The position numbers and the translations under genes are program-made. Below the pieces are notes generated by a model. The model was not told the DNA's origin, searched no databases, and worked only from the letters and a program-made list of their open reading frames with translations. Positions 13,292 through 16,497 of a DNA stretch of 16,497 bases are shown here, one piece after another. This stretch comes from Candidatus Cloacimonadota bacterium. Its GTDB lineage: Bacteria; Muiribacteriota; UBA6191; JACPRK01. The stretch is from positions 1 to 16,497 of the forward strand of contig JAJFLN010000663.1 in NCBI GenBank assembly GCA_021772705.1, given 5' to 3'. Numbering within the stretch: position 1 is the first letter of the stretch; each line of letters opens with the position of its first letter.

Positions 13292-13950
13292 GACTTCACA
13301 TGTTTGTTGCGCTCCGAAGGACAGGCCTGAACCTGGCGAGGTCGATGCTCGTCACTCTGCTCGCCAGCAGCCCCCTCCTGGCTGTGCCCTCCCCGGAGGG
13401 ACTGTCCGGTATCCTGCGCCTTCCCAGCGCCTTCGTCTCCGTCGGCACCGCGGGGTACCTGCACAAGGGAGACGCGGGAGTCAGCTTCGCTTATCCGCTT
13501 TCTCAGGGCATTGAGGCGGGCATGACCCGCAAGGGCGGAGCCACGGCCTTCCATACCAAGGTCCAGGTCATTCCAGGCAGCAAGGACAGCCTCATGCCCG
13601 TCGTCGCCGCTGGCGTTCAGGACTTGAAGAAGGATCTGGGCCCCAGGAACTACTTCTGGGTCATGTCGAAGCACTCGTCGATGCTGGAGGCCACCCTGCA
13701 TGCCGGTGTCCGCCGATCCAAAGGGTTCTTCTCCGGAAAGCCTTCCTACTTCGCCGGCGCCGAGTACACCGTTCTCGGCCCGATCCACATGAAGGGCGAG
13801 TACGACTGGGGAACGGACTCTGGCAGCGTGGGTGTGGAGTTTCAACTCAATCCATCGTTGGCTGTCTTTGACTACTATCTGGACTCACTGGGCAACAGTA
13901 CGATGGCAGCATCGAACCTGATCGGCGTCAGCTTCCAGACCAGCTTCTGA
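13288..13950 (+). CDS. Small outer-membrane beta-barrel candidate, YjbH-like
   Basis: A 220-residue protein of unknown role with an N-terminal signal peptide (hydrophobic SMLVTLLASSPLLA at 19-32, cleavage probably after LLA). The mature part starts PSPEGLSGILRLPSAFVSVG (35-54), resembling the G-[IL]-[IL]-x-[IT]-P-[ST]-A opening of YjbH-type exopolysaccharide-associated barrels. It then alternates polar and hydrophobic residues with repeated G-x-[EFY] patterns, and ends in an aromatic residue (LIGVSFQTSF), as outer-membrane barrels do. At roughly 185 mature residues, eight or ten strands are conceivable. The GTG at 13288 overlaps lpxD as GTGA; an ATG at 13300 would be four residues shorter and gives a cleaner signal peptide. 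Its stop overlaps the lpxC start as TGATG. Being placed between lpxD and lpxC suggests an envelope role, but its function is not known to me. Confidence 0.75.
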   Translation: MRLHMFVALRRTGLNLARSMLVTLLASSPLLAVPSPEGLSGILRLPSAFVSVGTAGYLHKGDAGVSFAYPLSQGIEAGMTRKGGATAFHTKVQVIPGSKDSLMPVVAAGVQDLKKDLGPRNYFWVMSKHSSMLEATLHAGVRRSKGFFSGKPSYFAGAEYTVLGPIHMKGEYDWGTDSGSVGVEFQLNPSLAVFDYYLDSLGNSTMAASNLIGVSFQTSF

Positions 13951-15242
13951 TGGAAACCGCCGAACGCCAGACCACGCTGGCCAAAGAGACGGGTTACCAG
14001 GGGGTCGGTCTGCACACGGGGCAGATGGCGACCATCAAGTTCCTGCCTGCCCCGGAGGATCACGGCATCGCCTTTCGACGAGTCGACCTTCCGGGAGCCC
14101 CCCTCTTTCCCGTCACCTGGAAGACTGTCACTGACGGAATACGGGGCACCAACGTCCAGATCGACGGACATACGATCTACACCATCGAGCACATACTGGC
14201 GGCCTGCTCAGGCCTGTCGGTGGACAACCTGCTGATGGAGCTCGATGCCGCCGAGCCTCCCGTCGCCGACGGCTCCAGCCTGGAGTTCGTTCGCCTGTTC
14301 AAGGAAGCGGGGCTGAAGCAGCAGGATGCCCTGAGAAGTGTCTATCGACTCCGGAAGTCCGTCGCCTTCAGCGACGACCGGGCGTCGGTCACGGCTGTCC
14401 CGGCCGACACCATGAGGGTCTCCTACACGCTGCAGTATAGCAACCCCGTCATCGGGTGCCAGTTCAAGGAGGTCAAGGTCGAACCGGAGGAGTTCTGCCG
14501 GGAGATCATGGGAGCTCGAACGTTCTGCTTGAAGGAGGAGGTCGATCAGCTGAGGCAGCGAAACCTGGCTCTTGGCGGCTCCCTGGAGAACGCCGTCGTG
14601 GTCGATGACGACAAGATCCTGAACGACGAGCTCCGTTATCCCGACGAGTTCGTACGCCACAAGCTGCTCGATCTGATCGGCGACCTCTACGTTGCGGGAA
14701 AACACATCCTGGGCCACTTCATCGCCCACAGAAGCGGCCATAAGCACAACGTCCGCCTGGTGAAGAAGCTCTTCGACACCCAGGCCATCGACCTCGAGAC
14801 CGCAACGGATCCGGCGGCGCAGTTCGACATCCGCCGTATCTGGGAGCTCCTGCCCCACCGCTTTCCTTTCCTGCTCGTGGACCGGATTCTCGAGCTCGAC
14901 GTCGGAGTCCGGGCCGTGGGAATGAAGAATGTCAGCATCAATGAACCCTATTTCCAGGGCCACTTTCCTCATCGACCCATCATGCCCGGCGTCCTGGTGA
15001 TGGAGGCCCTGGCACAGGTGGCCGGTGTCTGCATCATGTCCATTCCGGAGCACCGGGGGAAGACCCCCTTCTTCACCGGTCTCGATTCGGTCCACTTTCG
15101 CAAGCCAATCACCCCGGGGGATCAGATCAGGCTCGAGATTGAAGTGGACCGGCTTCGTGGTAAAATGGGCCGAGTCCGGGGCAAGGCACTGGTTGACGGT
15201 CGCATGGCCGCAGAGGGCGTGTTGAAGTTCACCGTCATCTGA
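13950..15242 (+). CDS. lpxC-fabZ: Bifunctional LpxC deacetylase - FabZ dehydratase fusion
   Basis: A 430-residue fusion. Residues 1 to about 280 are LpxC, the zinc deacetylase that commits UDP-3-O-acyl-GlcNAc to lipid A. The zinc ligands H81 (TIEHILAA), H237 and D241 (RHKLLDLIGDL) and the catalytic base region HRSGHKHN (260-267) are intact. Residues 290-430 are FabZ, the 3-hydroxyacyl-ACP dehydratase of fatty acid synthesis: LPHRFPFLLVDRILEL (301-316), then the active-site H338 in FQGHFPHRPIMPGVLVMEAL (335-354) with E352. Both halves look active. The fusion places the two enzymes that compete for 3-hydroxyacyl-ACP flux in one chain. It is known from Bacteroidetes/Chlorobi and related phyla. 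The ATG at 13950 overlaps the upstream stop by one base (TGATG) and has no good ribosome-binding site, so coupling is likely. Confidence 0.97.
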   Translation: METAERQTTLAKETGYQGVGLHTGQMATIKFLPAPEDHGIAFRRVDLPGAPLFPVTWKTVTDGIRGTNVQIDGHTIYTIEHILAACSGLSVDNLLMELDAAEPPVADGSSLEFVRLFKEAGLKQQDALRSVYRLRKSVAFSDDRASVTAVPADTMRVSYTLQYSNPVIGCQFKEVKVEPEEFCREIMGARTFCLKEEVDQLRQRNLALGGSLENAVVVDDDKILNDELRYPDEFVRHKLLDLIGDLYVAGKHILGHFIAHRSGHKHNVRLVKKLFDTQAIDLETATDPAAQFDIRRIWELLPHRFPFLLVDRILELDVGVRAVGMKNVSINEPYFQGHFPHRPIMPGVLVMEALAQVAGVCIMSIPEHRGKTPFFTGLDSVHFRKPITPGDQIRLEIEVDRLRGKMGRVRGKALVDGRMAAEGVLKFTVI

Positions 15243-15281
15243 GCTCCCTCGACCGAACCGGGGCCGCGCCCGGCAGTTGAG

Positions 15282-15304
15282 GACCGGAGACAGCACCTCC
15301 GGTC
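15282..15304 (+). promoter_or_regulatory. Hairpin in the lpxC-fabZ / lpxA gap
   Basis: GACCGGAG (15282-15289), loop ACAGCAC, CTCCGGTC (15297-15304): a perfect 8-bp stem with a 7-base loop. It lies 40 bases after the lpxC-fabZ stop and about 60 before the lpxA ATG. No T-run follows. It may process or protect the message between the two genes, or be a Rho-type pause. No clear promoter for lpxA is visible in the 122-base gap. Confidence 0.6.
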
Positions 15305-15364
15305 GCGAATCAGCATTCCTGATAGACCCGATGTCGAACTGAAACAACGGAACAGGACCGATCC

Positions 15365-16204
15365 ATGGCTTGCAAGATTCACCCCACGGCGGTCGTCTCT
15401 CCCGGAGCACAGCTGGGAGAGGACGTGGAGATAGGTCCCTATTCGATCGTCGCCGACGACGTGGTGATCGGCGACGGCACCGTGCTCGGGCCCAGGGTCC
15501 TCGTGGAGCGGTGGACCACCCTGGGCAAGAGGAACAGGATCTTCGCCGGGGCCGTCATCGGCAGCGAGAGCCAGGACCTGAAATTCCGGGGCGAGCGGAG
15601 TTATCTGGTCATCGGCGATGACAACATCTTCCGGGAGTATGTGTCGATCAACCGGGCCACGGAGCCAGAGGGACAGACCCGGATCGGCAGCAACAATGCG
15701 ATCCTGGCCTACTGCCATGTGGCCCACGACTGTATTCTGGGCAGTCACATCACCATCAGCAACGTGACCACCCTGGCAGGCCACTGTGAGATTGACGATT
15801 ACGCAGGCCTGGGCGGATATGTCGGAGTTCACCAGTTCGTGAAGATCGGGACCATGGCCTTCGTCGGAGGCTGGTCCAAGGTCGTCAAGGACGTGCCCCC
15901 TTACATGAAGGTCGAGGGCAGTCCGCTCCGAGTCTACGGGCTCAACTCCGTCGGGCTGGAGCGGCGCAGCGTCCCCCCCGAATCCCGCCGGACTCTCCGG
16001 AAGGTCTACAACTATCTCTACCGGTCGGAGCACAACGTCACCCAAGCTGTGGATCGGATACGGCAGGAGATCGAGCTCACACCCGAAGTGAAGACTCTTC
16101 TGGAGTTCCTGGGCAAGTCCACCCGAGGCATCACCCGGAACAACGGGTCTGGCTCAGGCGAGCAGTCGGACGAGATCTCCCGCCCCGGTCAGCCCAGAGC
16201 CTGA
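15365..16204 (+). CDS. lpxA: UDP-N-acetylglucosamine O-acyltransferase
   Basis: Transfers a 3-hydroxyacyl chain from acyl carrier protein to UDP-GlcNAc, the first step of lipid A synthesis, in the cytoplasm. It has 279 residues. The left-handed beta-helix is about 5-185 and the helical domain about 195-255. The catalytic histidine is H121 in AYCHVAHDC (115-123), and SESQDLKF is at 67-74. Aligning on this histidine, the residue matching E. coli Gly173, the acyl-chain ruler, is Gly169 in AFVGGW (165-170). This suggests a long (about C14) hydroxyacyl donor rather than C10. The E. coli protein ends at the STRGLIR segment; here STRGITR is followed by about 22 extra hydrophilic residues rich in G, S, N and P, probably disordered. 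The ATG at 15365 has AGGA seven bases upstream. Confidence 0.96.
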   Translation: MACKIHPTAVVSPGAQLGEDVEIGPYSIVADDVVIGDGTVLGPRVLVERWTTLGKRNRIFAGAVIGSESQDLKFRGERSYLVIGDDNIFREYVSINRATEPEGQTRIGSNNAILAYCHVAHDCILGSHITISNVTTLAGHCEIDDYAGLGGYVGVHQFVKIGTMAFVGGWSKVVKDVPPYMKVEGSPLRVYGLNSVGLERRSVPPESRRTLRKVYNYLYRSEHNVTQAVDRIRQEIELTPEVKTLLEFLGKSTRGITRNNGSGSGEQSDEISRPGQPRA

Positions 16205-16247
16205 TTCTGAGGGGCTGGCCTGGTGTTCACCGGGCCGTTTCTGACCC

Positions 16248-16283
16248 TTTCAGCCGGTTTCAGCCCGTTTCAGCCCGTTTCAG
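16248..16283 (+). repeat. Tandem 10-bp repeat upstream of the comF-like gene
   Basis: TTTCAGCCGG (16248-16257), TTTCAGCCCG (16258-16267), TTTCAGCCCG (16268-16277), and a partial TTTCAG (16278-16283). The period of 10 bases is close to one helical turn. It lies in the 115-base gap between lpxA and the comF-like gene, 37 bases before the latter's start. It may be a binding site array, a chance slippage tract, or part of the lpxA 3' region. Confidence 0.75.
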
Positions 16284-16319
16284 AGTCCAGAATGGACGGC
16301 CAGAGCTATTCTTGGCCCC

Positions 16320-16497
16320 ATGTCATTGCTCTCAACGGTCCTGGACCTGATTGTGCCGCCCATTTGCCCTGTCTGCGGGGCTGATCCTGCCGAGTGGGAC
16401 CCCTACTTCTGTCCCGATTGTCTTGCCGAACTGTTCCGGCCAGGACCGAGGTTCACTTCCTGTGACTCCATACCCTTCCTTCGCTGGATTGGCTTTC
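16320..16497 (+). CDS. comF: ComF-family phosphoribosyltransferase-like protein, N-terminal part
   Basis: The window ends inside this gene, so only about 59 residues are visible. It starts MSLLSTVLDLIVPPICPVC (1-19), and a second CPDC follows (FCPDCLAELF, 32-41). This gives the paired CxxC zinc ribbon (C16, C19, C33, C36) that begins ComF/GntX-type proteins just after a short hydrophobic stretch ending in PP. The catalytic phosphoribosyltransferase domain would follow beyond the edge. In naturally transformable bacteria ComFC helps DNA uptake; in others its role is unclear. The ATG at 16320 has no clear ribosome-binding site, but the family N-terminus fits well. It lies 115 bases after lpxA on the same strand and is unlikely to be functionally linked. 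Confidence 0.8.
   Translation, partial: MSLLSTVLDLIVPPICPVCGADPAEWDPYFCPDCLAELFRPGPRFTSCDSIPFLRWIGF

Noticed and set aside
1..16497. CRISPR array, tRNA, transposase or prophage genes
   Set aside because: The repeats found are either tandem without spacers or dispersed palindromes; no cloverleaf, recombinase or phage-like protein was recognised on either strand.

Overview
The window looks like a piece of chromosome from a GC-rich, Gram-negative (diderm) bacterium. Almost every gene serves lipid A / Kdo / inner-core lipopolysaccharide synthesis or outer-membrane and peptidoglycan upkeep. LpxC and FabZ are fused into one protein, which is best known from Bacteroidetes/Chlorobi and related (FCB-like) phyla. 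High GC, Skp and several short interspersed repeats typical of environmental genomes would fit an uncultured lineage near that group. No rRNA or other phylogenetic marker is present, so the assignment is tentative. No tRNA, rRNA, CRISPR array, transposase or phage gene was seen.

Layout. (1) 1-269: no gene; a cluster of short repeats at the contig edge. (2) 270-3426, minus strand: waaA (Kdo transferase), a family-2 core glycosyltransferase and a WaaF-like heptosyltransferase, with 4-nt stop/start overlaps. (3) 3427-3604: a 94-bp palindromic repeat. (4) 3605-4297, minus: a TIM-barrel-like protein of unknown function. (5) 4298-4640: an intergenic mosaic of three hairpins and a G-rich heptad repeat. 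(6) 4641-10228, minus: kdsB, kdsA, kdkA, a second heptosyltransferase-family gene and an orphan hydantoinase/oxoprolinase-family (HyuA-like) gene, very tightly packed. (7) 10322-11533, plus: a LysM x3 / M23 murein endopeptidase, divergent from kdsB. (8) 11580-16204, plus: a near-perfect sigma70-type promoter, a leader hairpin, then skp, lpxD, a small outer-membrane beta-barrel candidate, lpxC-fabZ and lpxA. (9) 16205-16319: a 10-bp tandem repeat. (10) 16320-16497, plus: the start of a comF-like gene, cut by the window edge.

How they work together. LpxA, LpxC and LpxD build the acylated glucosamine precursor of lipid A, and the fused FabZ handles the hydroxyacyl-ACP pool that competes with them. 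KdsA and KdsB make and activate Kdo. WaaA transfers it to lipid A, KdkA is predicted to phosphorylate it, and the GT9 and GT2 enzymes extend the inner core. Skp escorts outer-membrane proteins across the periplasm. lpxB, lpxK and lpxH, and the A5P isomerase and phosphatase of the Kdo pathway, are absent from the window and must lie elsewhere.

No wholly new system stands out. The most unusual points are a KdsA with changed substrate-site motifs, the orphan HyuA-like gene inside the Kdo/heptose operon, the unidentified barrel protein, a G3N4 heptad repeat just after the hyuA-like stop, and structured leaders in the lpx operon.
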